NCBI GenBank assembly: GCA_946614255.1
Contig: CAMOGS010000066.1
Location: 26,119-90,118, forward strand
Length of the DNA: 64,000 nt
Direction: 5' to 3'
From: UBA3871 sp002392265
GTDB lineage: Bacteria > Bacillota > Clostridia > Peptostreptococcales > Anaerovoracaceae
Position numbers and translations under genes: made by a program. Shown piece by piece: positions 8,205 to 17,135 of this stretch. Each line of letters begins with the position of its first letter. The stretch's first letter is position 1. Under the pieces are notes generated by a model. The model saw only the letters and a list, made by a program, of their open reading frames with translations, was not told the DNA's origin and did no database searches.

Positions 8205-8615
8205 CTACTTTCTCTCTGTGAGCTCGAGGAGAACGCCGCCTGTAGTCTTTGGATGTACGAAAGCGATGCGAGCGCCGCCTGCGCCGTATCTTGGCTTTTC
8301 GTCGAGCATCCTATGGCCTGCGTCCATAACTTCCTTGATGGCTGCTTCGATATTGTCAACTCGTACAGCTACATGCTGGATGCCGCCGCGGCCGCCGTTC
8401 TTTTCGATGAAACGTGCGATAGGGCCGTCAGGAGTTGTTGATTCGAGCAGCTCGAGCTCGCTGTCGCCGCATGGCAGGAACGCTACTGTTACTTTCTGTT
8501 CCTCAACTACTTCTTTTCCTGTTGACTTCAGTCCGAGCACGCCCTCATAAAACTTCAGCGCCTCATCTAAATTTTCTACTGCGATACCAACGTGGTCTAC
8601 TCTTGTAAGATTCAT
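8205..8615 (-). CDS. mce: Methylmalonyl-CoA epimerase
   Basis: Interconverts (2S)- and (2R)-methylmalonyl-CoA, linking propionyl-CoA carboxylation or decarboxylation to the mutase. 136 residues in the vicinal-oxygen-chelate fold, with two repeats: DHVGIAVENLDEALKFYEG and GIQHVAVRVDNIEAAI. Metal ligands are seen as His in DHVG, His in QHVAV and Glu in LLELTE. The start is set at 8615 (MNLTRV) because GGAGG is seven bases upstream; the ATG at 8630 overlaps that site. Last gene of the methylmalonyl-CoA cluster. Confidence 0.93.
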   Translation of the reverse strand: MNLTRVDHVGIAVENLDEALKFYEGVLGLKSTGKEVVEEQKVTVAFLPCGDSELELLESTTPDGPIARFIEKNGGRGGIQHVAVRVDNIEAAIKEVMDAGHRMLDEKPRYGAGGARIAFVHPKTTGGVLLELTERK

Positions 8616-8693
8616 TATTGTTTCCTCCATTTATCTGTTTTCAATATTTATCGTTTATTGCCGATAGGCAATTACTGTCTAATTTTATTCTGT

Positions 8694-9632
8694 TTATCCG
8701 CGAATGGATTTAAGGAATTCATCGCGAACCGTATAAATATCGGTGTTCTTTGCCAGGATATCCTCGACACACTTTTTCATACGGCCTTCTTCCTCCGTAT
8801 GATTGATTACAATTTTACGGAGCTCGCTTTCAATGAGCTCTATAACCTCCATACGCGTGTTGTTAAGACGGCGCTCGGTCAGCTCTCCGGTTTCTGCCAG
8901 ATACTCGCGATGCTTTTCGAGCTCGTCCACAAGCTCTTCAATGCCTTCATTCTTTCCGGCAGTTGCCATCAAAACAGGAGGCCTCCTCTTCATGTTCTGG
9001 TTCAGATCGAGCATCATGTTTATTTCGGTCGCCGTACGAGGGGCGCCAAAGAGATCCGCCTTGTTTACCACGAAAATGTCGCCGATTTCCATGACTCCCG
9101 CCTTGATTGACTGAATGTCGTCGCCCAGGCCCGGTACCATGACCATCAGCACCGTATCTGCAGTCTTTACGATATCCACCTCGGACTGTCCTACACCTAC
9201 GGTCTCGATAAAGATATAGTCTACGCCCGAAGCGTCGAGCACCTTCACCGCATTGTGTGTTGCCTTTGAAAGTCCTCCCAGGTAGCCTCTGGTTCCCATG
9301 GAGCGAATAAATACGTTCGGTTCAAGGGCGAGGTCCTGCATACGTATGCGGTCCCCCAGAATTGAGCCTCCCGAATAAGGGCTGGTCGGGTCGACTGCGA
9401 TAATACCAACCTTTTTCCCTTTTGCAATCAGGTTCTTTACTATTTTGTCGGTCAGCGTACTCTTTCCGGCACCCGGAGGCCCGGTGATGCCAATGACATG
9501 TGCATTACCCGTGTGTTTGTGAATCTCTTTTATAATAGCTTCCGTTTCATCTTCGTAGTTCTCGATAACCGTTATAGCACGAGCCACCGAACGTTTATCG
9601 CCTGTCAGAAGCTTTTCAATTAATTCGCTCAC
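8694..9632 (-). CDS. meaB: Methylmalonyl-CoA mutase-associated GTPase MeaB (ArgK family)
   Basis: G-protein chaperone that protects and reloads adenosylcobalamin in methylmalonyl-CoA mutase. 312 residues. Walker A GITGPPGAGKST, the switch region ETVGVGQSEVD and the base-recognition NKAD are present in order. The initiation codon is GTG. It lies downstream of the mutase small subunit, separated by an apparent intercistronic terminator hairpin, and upstream of the epimerase. Confidence 0.95.
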   Translation of the reverse strand: MSELIEKLLTGDKRSVARAITVIENYEDETEAIIKEIHKHTGNAHVIGITGPPGAGKSTLTDKIVKNLIAKGKKVGIIAVDPTSPYSGGSILGDRIRMQDLALEPNVFIRSMGTRGYLGGLSKATHNAVKVLDASGVDYIFIETVGVGQSEVDIVKTADTVLMVMVPGLGDDIQSIKAGVMEIGDIFVVNKADLFGAPRTATEINMMLDLNQNMKRRPPVLMATAGKNEGIEELVDELEKHREYLAETGELTERRLNNTRMEVIELIESELRKIVINHTEEEGRMKKCVEDILAKNTDIYTVRDEFLKSIRG

Positions 9633-9650
9633 TTCTCAGTTACCTTTCTC

Positions 9651-9695
9651 AAAAAAAACAGGTCGGGGATAGCGCTCACGCATTACCCCTGACCT
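9651..9695 (-). terminator. Hairpin with T-tract between mutase small subunit and meaB
   Basis: Read on the minus strand, AGGTC-A-GGGG pairs with CCCC-GACCT (one bulged A), with a small GCG/CGC inner helix, then GTTTTTTTT. It should act as a partial or conditional terminator within the operon, lowering meaB and epimerase relative to the mutase subunits. Confidence 0.8.
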
Positions 9696-9704
9696 AAACC
9701 TTTG

Positions 9705-10103
9705 CTAGTTTTTCTTTACATTGTTCTTTATGAACTCAATAGTTTCGGTTGTGGTAGTTCCCGGTGTGAATACCTCTGCGATACCTGCTGCCTTAAGTCC
9801 CGGAATATCCTCTTCAGGAATAACTCCGCCGCCGAATACCAGGATATCTCCTGCGCCCTGCTCTCTAAGGAGCTCAACTACCTTTGGAAGGAGGTGGTTG
9901 TGTGCACCGGAAAGGATTGACATTCCGATTACGTCAACGTCTTCCTGAATAGCTGCTGCAACAATCTGCTCAGGTGACTGTCTGAGTCCTGTATAAATAA
10001 CTTCCATACCGGCGTCTCTAAGTGCTCTGGCAATCATCTTTGCGCCTCTGTCATGACCGTCAAGACCCGGTTTTGCTACCAATACTCTAATAGGCTTTTC
10101 CAT
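9705..10103 (-). CDS. Methylmalonyl-CoA mutase, cobalamin-binding subunit
   Basis: 132-residue B12-binding domain encoded as a separate protein. The motif DGHDRG contains the DxHxxG sequence whose His is the lower axial cobalt ligand; SILSGAHNHLLP and GGGVIPEED complete the cofactor pocket. In many bacteria this domain is the C-terminal end of the large subunit; here it is split off, as in archaeal-type and some clostridial mutases. AGGAGG precedes the ATG. It starts 27 bases after the large subunit stops. Confidence 0.94.
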   Translation of the reverse strand: MEKPIRVLVAKPGLDGHDRGAKMIARALRDAGMEVIYTGLRQSPEQIVAAAIQEDVDVIGMSILSGAHNHLLPKVVELLREQGAGDILVFGGGVIPEEDIPGLKAAGIAEVFTPGTTTTETIEFIKNNVKKN

Positions 10104-10130
10104 TTCAATTCCTCCTAAAGACCTGCTGCT

Positions 10131-11810
10131 TTATAACAATACAGACTGTTCATATTCGCCGAATACTTCTCTCATGACACCGCAGATTTCGCCGAGTGTA
10201 GCATATTCTCTGACAGCATCAAGGATGAAAGGCATAACATTTTCTGTGCCTTCACAAGCCTTTTTGAGCGCTGCGAGCTTTTCGGTAACAGCCTCGTTAT
10301 TTCTCTTTGCTTTAACATCCTGAATCTTTTTCTTCTGCATTTCACCAACAGATGGGTCTACGCGGAGAAGGCCTTTTGGCGGTTCCTCTTCAACCTGGAA
10401 CTTGTTTACGCCGACAACGATTCTCTCGCCGGATTCGATTTCCATCTGATATTTGTATGCAGAATCGGAGATTTCCTGCTGGATATATCCGAGGTCGATA
10501 GCTCTTGTTGCACCGCCGAGTTCATCAATCTTCTTGATATAAGCCATCGCTTCTTCTTCGATTTGCTTTGTCTTTGCTTCAACATAGTATGAGCCTGCGA
10601 GCGGGTCTACCGTTCTGGTAACTCCGGATTCGTAAGCAACTATCTGCTGAGTACGGAGTGCGATTGTTACGGACTCTGTTGTAGGGAGAGCCAGCGCTTC
10701 GTCTCTTGAGTTTGTATGGAGTGACTGAGTTCCGCCCATAACAGCAGCGAGTGTCTGCATAGCAACACGAATGATGTTGTTGTTTGGCTGCTGTGCAGTA
10801 AGTGTACAACCGGCTGTCTGAGTGTGGAACTTCAGCATCATTGACTTTTCCTTCTTTGCGCCGAATCTTTCCTTCATGATCTTTGCCCAGAGACGTCTTG
10901 CGGCTCTGTACTTCGCAACCTCCTCGAGTACGTCGAGGTGAGCGTTGAAGAAGAACGAAAGTCTTGGTGCGAAGTCGTCTACGTTGAGGCCTGCCTTGAT
11001 GGCTGCTTCGACATAGGCGATACCGTCTGCCAGAGTGAAGCCGACTTCCTGTGCTGCAGTCGAGCCTGCTTCTCTGATGTGGTAGCCGGAAATGGAAATT
11101 GTGTTCCACTGCGGTACGTTCTTTGTGCAGTATTCAAAGATGTTCGTAATGAGTCTCATGGAAGGCTCGGTCGGGAAGATGTATGTTCCGCGAGCGATAT
11201 ATTCCTTGAGTACGTCGTTCTGAATAGTGCCTCTGAGTTTATCTGGTGTAACGCCCTGCTTTTCGGCAACAGCAATGTACATTGCCAGAAGTACCGATGC
11301 CGGTGCGTTGATTGTCATGGATGTTGATACCTTGTCGAGCGGAATACCGTTAAAGAGTATCTCCATATCGGCAAGGGAGTCGATAGCTACGCCTACCTTA
11401 CCAACTTCGCCTTCCGAAAGCGGATGGTCGGAGTCGTAACCAATCTGAGTCGGCAGGTCGAATGCAACAGAAAGGCCTGTTGAACCCTGCTCTACCAGGT
11501 ACTTATATCTTTCGTTGGATTCCTCGGCAGTAGCGAAACCGGCGTACATTCTCATGGTCCAGTTACGGCCTCTGTACATTGTAGGCTGGTAGCCTCTGGT
11601 GAACGGATACTGTCCAGGGAAGCCTATCTCGTTTTTGTAGTCAATATCCTTTATATCGTCCGGTGTGTACAGTCTGTTAATCACATCGCCGGAACCGGTT
11701 CTGAAAACCTCTTTGCTTTCAGGTGCCTTAGCCAGTGACTTGGCCAATACACTATCTTCCCATTCTTTTTTTGCTTCTTGAATCAGAGCAATTTCTTGCT
11801 TGTCAAACAT
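10131..11810 (-). CDS. Methylmalonyl-CoA mutase, large (substrate-binding) subunit
   Basis: 559-residue TIM-barrel subunit that, with the cobalamin subunit, rearranges succinyl-CoA and methylmalonyl-CoA. Family landmarks are TMRMYAGFATAEESNERY, STGLSVAFDLPTQIGYD and FFFNAHLDVLEEVAK. The length matches split large subunits lacking the B12 domain. GGAGGAATTACCT precedes the ATG. First gene of the cluster, behind a palindromic operator candidate. Isobutyryl-CoA mutase is a related alternative, but adjacency to the epimerase favours methylmalonyl-CoA. Confidence 0.93.
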   Translation of the reverse strand: MFDKQEIALIQEAKKEWEDSVLAKSLAKAPESKEVFRTGSGDVINRLYTPDDIKDIDYKNEIGFPGQYPFTRGYQPTMYRGRNWTMRMYAGFATAEESNERYKYLVEQGSTGLSVAFDLPTQIGYDSDHPLSEGEVGKVGVAIDSLADMEILFNGIPLDKVSTSMTINAPASVLLAMYIAVAEKQGVTPDKLRGTIQNDVLKEYIARGTYIFPTEPSMRLITNIFEYCTKNVPQWNTISISGYHIREAGSTAAQEVGFTLADGIAYVEAAIKAGLNVDDFAPRLSFFFNAHLDVLEEVAKYRAARRLWAKIMKERFGAKKEKSMMLKFHTQTAGCTLTAQQPNNNIIRVAMQTLAAVMGGTQSLHTNSRDEALALPTTESVTIALRTQQIVAYESGVTRTVDPLAGSYYVEAKTKQIEEEAMAYIKKIDELGGATRAIDLGYIQQEISDSAYKYQMEIESGERIVVGVNKFQVEEEPPKGLLRVDPSVGEMQKKKIQDVKAKRNNEAVTEKLAALKKACEGTENVMPFILDAVREYATLGEICGVMREVFGEYEQSVLL

Positions 11811-11852
11811 AGGTAATTCCTCCTAAACAGATAATTGGTTGACAGAAAGTGT

Positions 11853-11882
11853 GGTATGACAGTCATACCTGCACATATTATA
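11853..11882 (-). promoter_or_regulatory. Promoter -10 and palindromic operator of the methylmalonyl-CoA operon
   Basis: A TATAAT hexamer on the minus strand (11877-11882) is followed by a perfect palindrome GGTATGAC-N-GTCATACC (11853-11869) that covers the expected transcription start, about 40 bases before the mutase start codon. This is the placement of a repressor operator. No convincing -35 was found. Confidence 0.65.
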
Positions 11883-11951
11883 CATTATTATTAAAGCCAG
11901 TGGGAATTTAAAGCTGTGCATTTTGGTATTTTTTTTGTACACCTGCCCGGC

Positions 11952-12707
11952 TTAATAACGTGATTCAAAGAACTCCTCCAGCCGCTTCATAATCTGATCC
12001 GAGCTCATGCTCTTTAACAGATATCCTTGCGGGCCTTCACCTATTGCCTGCATAACGCTGTCCGAGTCGCTCTTTCCAGTCAGAAACATCACAGGAATGT
12101 CTGCGACCCTCTCATTTTCATGAATCTTTGCCAGTGTTTCCGGGCCGGACATCCCGGGCATCTCGTGATCCAACAGAATCAAATCCGGACGGCGTCCCCT
12201 AAGAAAGGTCAGCACCTCTCTACCGGAATTGCACATATAGACGGTATAGGTCGGCTCCAGAATTTCCTTGAACGCATGAAGCACGGTTCCCGAATCGTCC
12301 ACAAGAAGAATGATTTTTTTCTTTGTCCTCTTTTCGACACTGCCGAGGCCTTCCATCAGACCCTCAACGACATTCCTCGTATTAATCGGACGCTTGTATT
12401 CGCCGCTGATGATCTTTGGGTTTATGGATTCCTTTACTGACGCCACGTCTTCGGCATATCCCATGATATAAAGCGGCATTTTCTCCGTCGAACACATTTC
12501 ATTAATCCGGCTCAGCAGCATTTTGTTTTTGGATACCATATCATCGAGCGACAGAAATACAATCATCTTCTGTCCGCTGAGGGACTCTACCTCACTCGCA
12601 TTGAAATTATAAAAAATACTCTCAACACGCTCTGCTGCAAGGCCTTTTGCAATTGCTTCAACGATAAACGACTTACCGTTGCTGATAAAAGCTATTTTGT
12701 AACTCAT
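11952..12707 (-). CDS. Response regulator with degenerate N-terminal and canonical C-terminal receiver
   Basis: 251 residues. The C-terminal ~120 residues form a receiver domain with acidic pocket LLVDDS and phospho-acceptor Asp180 in LILLDHEMPGMSG, then MFLTGKSD with the conserved Thr and a Lys in YLLKS. The first ~120 residues look like a second, weakly conserved Rossmann-like or receiver domain without a clear acceptor. No DNA-binding output domain is present, so signalling is likely by protein contact. The ATG overlaps the stop codon of the upstream hybrid kinase, so the two are a coupled pair. Confidence 0.86.
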   Translation of the reverse strand: MSYKIAFISNGKSFIVEAIAKGLAAERVESIFYNFNASEVESLSGQKMIVFLSLDDMVSKNKMLLSRINEMCSTEKMPLYIMGYAEDVASVKESINPKIISGEYKRPINTRNVVEGLMEGLGSVEKRTKKKIILLVDDSGTVLHAFKEILEPTYTVYMCNSGREVLTFLRGRRPDLILLDHEMPGMSGPETLAKIHENERVADIPVMFLTGKSDSDSVMQAIGEGPQGYLLKSMSSDQIMKRLEEFFESRY

Positions 12708-15232
12708 TCTGATTCCCTTTCACTTTTCAATAATAAATAATCATTAATGACTTTCGTGATGTCTTCCCTCGCCACTTCAGCCATCAGTACCTTTAATTTT
12801 TCATAGACCGATTTGAAGCCCGTAGGTAGTTTATGCGCCGCGAAGCTTTCCATAACTGCCATTGCTACATCAAAATCAAACACTTCAATAGCTTCCTTCA
12901 TCACCTGCAAGCCTTCCTCGATTTCATTCTCTGTAATCTCCGGAAGGTTGAATATCCCCCGCGCTTCGCGGAATTCAGTTTCCGCTTTTTCGATTATCTG
13001 CGACATCTTGTTTCCGAGCCCCCTGTATTCCTCGATGAGCTCTCCCGCGCCGCCGAAAATAATCTCAATTTCACCGTTCTTGCCACATTCTTCAAGTATC
13101 TTTGCATGCTCGGACAAATCATTTGCTCCAATCATACGGGCCGAACTTTTAAGCGCATGCACTTCTATTGTAAAGTTCTTGATATCACCATCGGTGAGCA
13201 GCTTTTCTATCTTTTCCGCCCTGTAATCGATTGTGTCCCTGAACTCCTTGAATACCTTTCCGTAAAGCTCTCTTCCGCCAAGCATTGATACCGCTTCCTC
13301 AAGGGCAAAGCTGCCGTCTTCTTCCACAAGGCTGCAGATATAATCGTCTTCGGTTATTTCCTTTTCCTGCGTGGTCGCTGCCTCCTCACACAATGTTACC
13401 TTTTGCGGCGGCAGATACTGAATCAGGATTTTTTCCAGATTTTCCGTATCTATAGGCTTTGATATGTAGTCTGTAAATCCCTCGCGCAGATAATTCTCGC
13501 GCATGCCTGTTATTGCATTTGCGGTAACCACTATTATAGGCGTGGATTTGTAATTCATATCCTCGCTGGTCCTGAGCCTGTACATGGTTTCCACTCCGTC
13601 CATATCAGGCATCATGTGGTCAAGCAGAATAATGTCATAATCGGTTTGTGCTGCCTTTGCCAGACATTCGTTGCCCGAAAGCGCAGTATCTATCTGCATC
13701 TTTGTTTCCTTTAAGAGGTTTGTGAAAACCGTCAGGTTAATCGGTATATCATCGACCGCCAAAAGCTTTGCCTCCGGTGCAGTAAACGAAACCCTGTAGG
13801 CATCGTGCTTTTTCTTTGCCAGATTCTCGTTTTGAATTTTTCCGCTGAATTCGCTAATCGGAGTCCAGTCTCTGACTTCGAGCGGTATCTCGAATGAAAA
13901 AGTACTGCCCATTCCGTAAACACTTTCGACCTTTAATTCCGAATCCATCAGCTTCAGCAGCTGCACGCAAATGCTGATGCCGAGGCCTGTGCCTTCGATG
14001 TGGTTAATGCTCTGCTCGTCGAGTCTTGCATATGGCTTTACGAGAGCGTCCATGTCTTCTTCTCTGATGCCGCGACCCGTATCGGTAACGCTTATCTTTA
14101 TGTCGATGTGATTTTCGTTTATCTTGACGAAGTCGACGTTCGTGGTAACGCTGCCCTTGTCGGTATACTTGACCGCATTTGTCAGTATGTTTGTGGCAAT
14201 CTGTCTGATGCGCACTTCGTCGCCGTAGAGTATGTGCGGTATGTCGGGGTTCACGTTCAAAATCATCTCGAGGCCCTTGTCACGACCGCGCGGTACAATC
14301 ATGCTGTGGACGTCGTTTAGCACGGTGGCGGTATCAAACTCCACCGGGTAGAGCTCCATCCTGCCGGATTCAATCCTTGAAAAGTCGAGGACATCATTAA
14401 TAACCGACAGAAGTGTACGCCCCGAGCTGCGAATCTCCTCGGCGTACTGCCGAATTGGTTCTTCACTGCTCTCGCGGAGGATCATCTCGTCGAGGCCGAG
14501 CACGGCGTTGATTGGCGAACGAATCTCGTGGCTCATGCGGGCGAGGAATGAAGACTTGGCGCGGTCTGCTTCTCTGGCTTTTCGCGTTGCGTCAATCAGC
14601 CTGCGTTCCTGGCGCATGTTCTTTACAAAGCGCTTTCTTTCAAGATATGCGAGCAGTATGAATACCGTGAAAATGATTGTGCTGTTTGTGAACAGGTCTC
14701 TGCCGTATTCGTGCATATACTTCGGCAGCATGATTGCGGCAGGCACCAACAGCATAACCGTAAATATCGTAGGCTCCACCCTGATTATTATGATGGTAAG
14801 CAGGCACGTTATTATCAAAACAAGCAGCCCATTAACATACATTGAGGATGTGTACATGTCATATATACTGAAAACCAGCGCAAAAGCCATGCCGTAGACA
14901 CCGATACTGTCTCTGATAAATGCCGGCATTTTATTCAAGGTCAAAATCATCAGAGCGTGCACGAGCCCCAGAAGGCTCAGAAATGCCAGCCCTCCAAAGT
15001 AAATTTCTCTTTCAACCACACCTATTACGTTTGACCCGAATATCATCATTGCAATTGTAAAAATATTCAGCGGTAAATACACGCATATTGCGGCCTTTGC
15101 ATTCGAAATAGCCACCCTCTTTTTGAAAGCAAGTGGAATAAAGAAATTCTTTTTATACCATTCAAAGAAATTTGATTTCCCAATATCGCTTTGAATTGCT
15201 TTTTTATATTTTTTTGGTTTCATATGCTCCAT
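12704..15232 (-). CDS. Hybrid sensor histidine kinase (membrane, HisKA-HATPase-REC-Hpt)
   Basis: 842 residues. Residues ~45-195 hold five to six transmembrane segments with no recognisable periplasmic sensor domain. The HisKA motif ARMSHEIRSP places the phospho-His at 235. The ATPase motifs NAVKYTDKG, DTGRG and EGTGLGIS follow at ~350-420. A receiver domain has Asp538 in DIILLDHMMPDMDG. An Hpt domain has His692 in VHALKSSARM. The chain allows a full His-Asp-His relay, with the downstream single-domain regulator as likely final acceptor. The start could be Met1 or Met4. The input signal is unknown. Confidence 0.92.
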   Translation of the reverse strand: MEHMKPKKYKKAIQSDIGKSNFFEWYKKNFFIPLAFKKRVAISNAKAAICVYLPLNIFTIAMMIFGSNVIGVVEREIYFGGLAFLSLLGLVHALMILTLNKMPAFIRDSIGVYGMAFALVFSIYDMYTSSMYVNGLLVLIITCLLTIIIIRVEPTIFTVMLLVPAAIMLPKYMHEYGRDLFTNSTIIFTVFILLAYLERKRFVKNMRQERRLIDATRKAREADRAKSSFLARMSHEIRSPINAVLGLDEMILRESSEEPIRQYAEEIRSSGRTLLSVINDVLDFSRIESGRMELYPVEFDTATVLNDVHSMIVPRGRDKGLEMILNVNPDIPHILYGDEVRIRQIATNILTNAVKYTDKGSVTTNVDFVKINENHIDIKISVTDTGRGIREEDMDALVKPYARLDEQSINHIEGTGLGISICVQLLKLMDSELKVESVYGMGSTFSFEIPLEVRDWTPISEFSGKIQNENLAKKKHDAYRVSFTAPEAKLLAVDDIPINLTVFTNLLKETKMQIDTALSGNECLAKAAQTDYDIILLDHMMPDMDGVETMYRLRTSEDMNYKSTPIIVVTANAITGMRENYLREGFTDYISKPIDTENLEKILIQYLPPQKVTLCEEAATTQEKEITEDDYICSLVEEDGSFALEEAVSMLGGRELYGKVFKEFRDTIDYRAEKIEKLLTDGDIKNFTIEVHALKSSARMIGANDLSEHAKILEECGKNGEIEIIFGGAGELIEEYRGLGNKMSQIIEKAETEFREARGIFNLPEITENEIEEGLQVMKEAIEVFDFDVAMAVMESFAAHKLPTGFKSVYEKLKVLMAEVAREDITKVINDYLLLKSERESE

Positions 15233-15318
15233 ACGGATATTTTACCCGTTTTGGTGCTGTTTTTCAATGGATATGCAAATCTTTTAGGCTGTAAATGTGA
15301 TTTTTTCACGTAGTATAG

Positions 15319-15350
15319 AAAAAGACCTGCAAGCTATGCCTGCAGGTCTT
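15319..15350 (-). terminator. tmRNA terminator
   Basis: On the minus strand AAGACCTGCA pairs with TGCAGGTCTT around a nine-base loop, followed by TTT, seven bases after the CCA end of the tmRNA. Confidence 0.85.
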
Positions 15351-15356
15351 TGTGTC

Positions 15357-15727
15357 TGGTGAAGGTGATGGGAATCGAACCCATGTCCGAAAGTAATTCC
15401 AAAAGAATTTCTCCGAGCGCAGCCTGTGATTTTTTGTTTCGCATTGCCAGTCGCCCATAGGCAGGCTAAAGGCTTTGCTATCTCGTAGGTCCCCTGTGCT
15501 ACCGAGAACTCACACAGAGTTTTCCCGTATGTCGAGGCCGGATTCCTCACCTACGGGTGAATGAGGACCGACCACGCTACCGCTGTGCGCGGCGCAGAAC
15601 TATGCTGCTAATGCGTAATTAGTGTTATTTTTAGCGTTTGTATTTAACGTGCCATTTTTAACGCAGACTTGGCAAACTGCGGCTCGCTTATCTTCCTTCC
15701 TCGCCCCCGTCGAAACCGAACCCCCCC
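15357..15727 (-). ncRNA. ssrA: Transfer-messenger RNA
   Basis: Rescues stalled ribosomes with SmpB and tags the nascent chain for proteolysis. The 3' end reads as a tRNA-like T arm (ATGGG-TTCGATT-CCCAT), acceptor strand CACCTTC, discriminator A and an encoded CCA at 15357-15359. The 5' region has the hallmark GGTTTCGACGGGGG. A resume codon GCT at 15635 opens a tag reading frame AKNNTNYALAA ending in TAG at 15600-15602. The acceptor pairing keeps the alanine-identity G3-U70 wobble but has a G-A mismatch at the sixth pair, so the exact 5' end is approximate. Its partner SmpB is encoded at 18308-18763. Confidence 0.95.
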
Positions 15728-15774
15728 GGGGTTCAGCAAAGGGAACTCGCATTTGGCTCCCCTTTTACACTATT

Positions 15775-15803
15775 ATTGTACATCGCCGCATACATATTAT
15801 CAA
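15775..15803 (-). promoter_or_regulatory. tmRNA promoter
   Basis: On the minus strand TTGATA (15798-15803), a 17-base spacer and TACAAT (15775-15780), about 45 bases upstream of the mature tmRNA 5' end. The short leader would be removed by processing. Confidence 0.7.
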
Positions 15804-15845
15804 GTTACAGCTATGTTACGGCTCTACTTCAAAAACATTAAAATA

Positions 15846-15919
15846 CAAAAAGGCGAATTTGGGGACAGGCACCAAATTCGCCTTTTTGGAAGTTTGGTGC
15901 CTGTCCCCAAATTCGCCTT
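15846..15919. repeat. REP-like palindrome, double copy
   Basis: Two overlapping palindromic units: AAGGCGAATTTGGGGACAGG with its complement, then the inverse unit GGTGCCTGTCCCCAAATTCG. The right edge coincides with the stop codon of the diguanylate cyclase gene. The unit can fold on either strand and may terminate transcription. Confidence 0.85.
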
Positions 15920-17054
15920 AGCTGCGCCGGTCCCTGCCCGTCTCTTTGTAATAGCGGGACTTGTCTTTGTACATTTCCTTTTCGGCACGGCGCACGAGAT
16001 CGAGCACGGTGCCTTCGCCACCGTAGGCGACGCCTATTGCTGCCATCCGATCGTTTTGGTTTATAATCTCTCTGAATGCTCCGACCTTTCTTTCCAGCTC
16101 TTCAGAATCTGTATTGCGAAGCAAAACGACGAACTCATCTCCGCTTATTCGAAACATTGCATCGCCCCTGAAATTCTCAGTCAGTAGATTTGCAAACTTT
16201 ATAATATACTTGTCGCCTTCTGCATGCCCATAGGTATAGTTTACACTCTTTAACGAGTTTAAGTCACAAAAAACAGCACCGATATCGAGTAAGTTCCACG
16301 GTTTTTGCACGGTTTCGACATATGCCCTGCGGTTTCCCAGCTGTGTGAGCGAATCAATGCGCGATGTTTCTTCCAGCACTTTTGCACAGAGTCTGGACTC
16401 AGCAATTGTCTGTGACTGTATCGTGACGTAAATAACCAGCAACGAGAATGCCTCTGCCGGATATGCGAAATCCACAGAATCGGTTATAAGATAAAATCCT
16501 ACTGTGAAAGTAGGAAACAGCATATATGTGCTGAGCGCTAAAGTTCTCCTGCCTCCCAAAATTTTTCCGTAGATAAACAAAACTACATACAAATACAGCA
16601 TGCATCCCAGCGGCAGGATATTTATAACATTTTCCCACGAACCTGCAACGTATTTGTAATCAACAATATTGAACAGTCCCCCGTTGATTGAGCCTATCAA
16701 AATTATAAAAAAGTCAATGCCCGTTATTACCACCACGGGGAGAACGATTTTATATGAAATATCCACAAGCTCCCGTATTACAGCCGCCAGATACATGGCA
16801 AACCCCGCAAATACGAGACAGCTTATTAAAAAAGACGCACTGTTAACAAAATATAGAAGTGGTGCATTTTTCGTACTGCCTTCAATTGCATAGCTGACTG
16901 CATCAATTGACGATCCTATGCTGCAAATGGCTATGCATACAATAAAAAGCACGGTTGAACGCTTTGCCCTCTTGATGTCACTAATACTGCCGCAAAAAAT
17001 AATGAGCATTATTATCGTTGATAGTATATCTGTGGCTATAATTACCGAATTCAT
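15918..17054 (-). CDS. Membrane-anchored diguanylate cyclase (GGDEF domain)
   Basis: 378 residues. Seven or so hydrophobic segments fill residues 5-215, a 7TM-like sensor of unknown ligand. The cytoplasmic GGDEF domain begins at DSLTQLGNRRAY. The active loop is RISGDEF (residues 302-308), an SGDEF variant that is normally active, with YGHAEGDKYI upstream. It would make cyclic di-GMP. No RxxD inhibitory site is evident before the active loop (sequence GDAMFRIS). GGAG precedes the ATG. The stop codon TAA is formed at the junction with a REP-like repeat. Confidence 0.9.
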   Translation of the reverse strand: MNSVIIATDILSTIIMLIIFCGSISDIKRAKRSTVLFIVCIAICSIGSSIDAVSYAIEGSTKNAPLLYFVNSASFLISCLVFAGFAMYLAAVIRELVDISYKIVLPVVVITGIDFFIILIGSINGGLFNIVDYKYVAGSWENVINILPLGCMLYLYVVLFIYGKILGGRRTLALSTYMLFPTFTVGFYLITDSVDFAYPAEAFSLLVIYVTIQSQTIAESRLCAKVLEETSRIDSLTQLGNRRAYVETVQKPWNLLDIGAVFCDLNSLKSVNYTYGHAEGDKYIIKFANLLTENFRGDAMFRISGDEFVVLLRNTDSEELERKVGAFREIINQNDRMAAIGVAYGGEGTVLDLVRRAEKEMYKDKSRYYKETGRDRRS

Positions 17055-17135
17055 CTAATACTCCCACGCATTATTTCCAAATACTTGCACTCAGAATTAT
17101 ATATTCCCAACGCGGCTTTGTCAAAGAATTATTCA

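Noticed and set aside
15360..15400. Possible tRNA gene from the T-arm-like sequence
   Set aside because: It is the 3' tRNA-like domain of tmRNA; no anticodon arm, and the tag frame and 5' GGTTTCGAC motif are present upstream.
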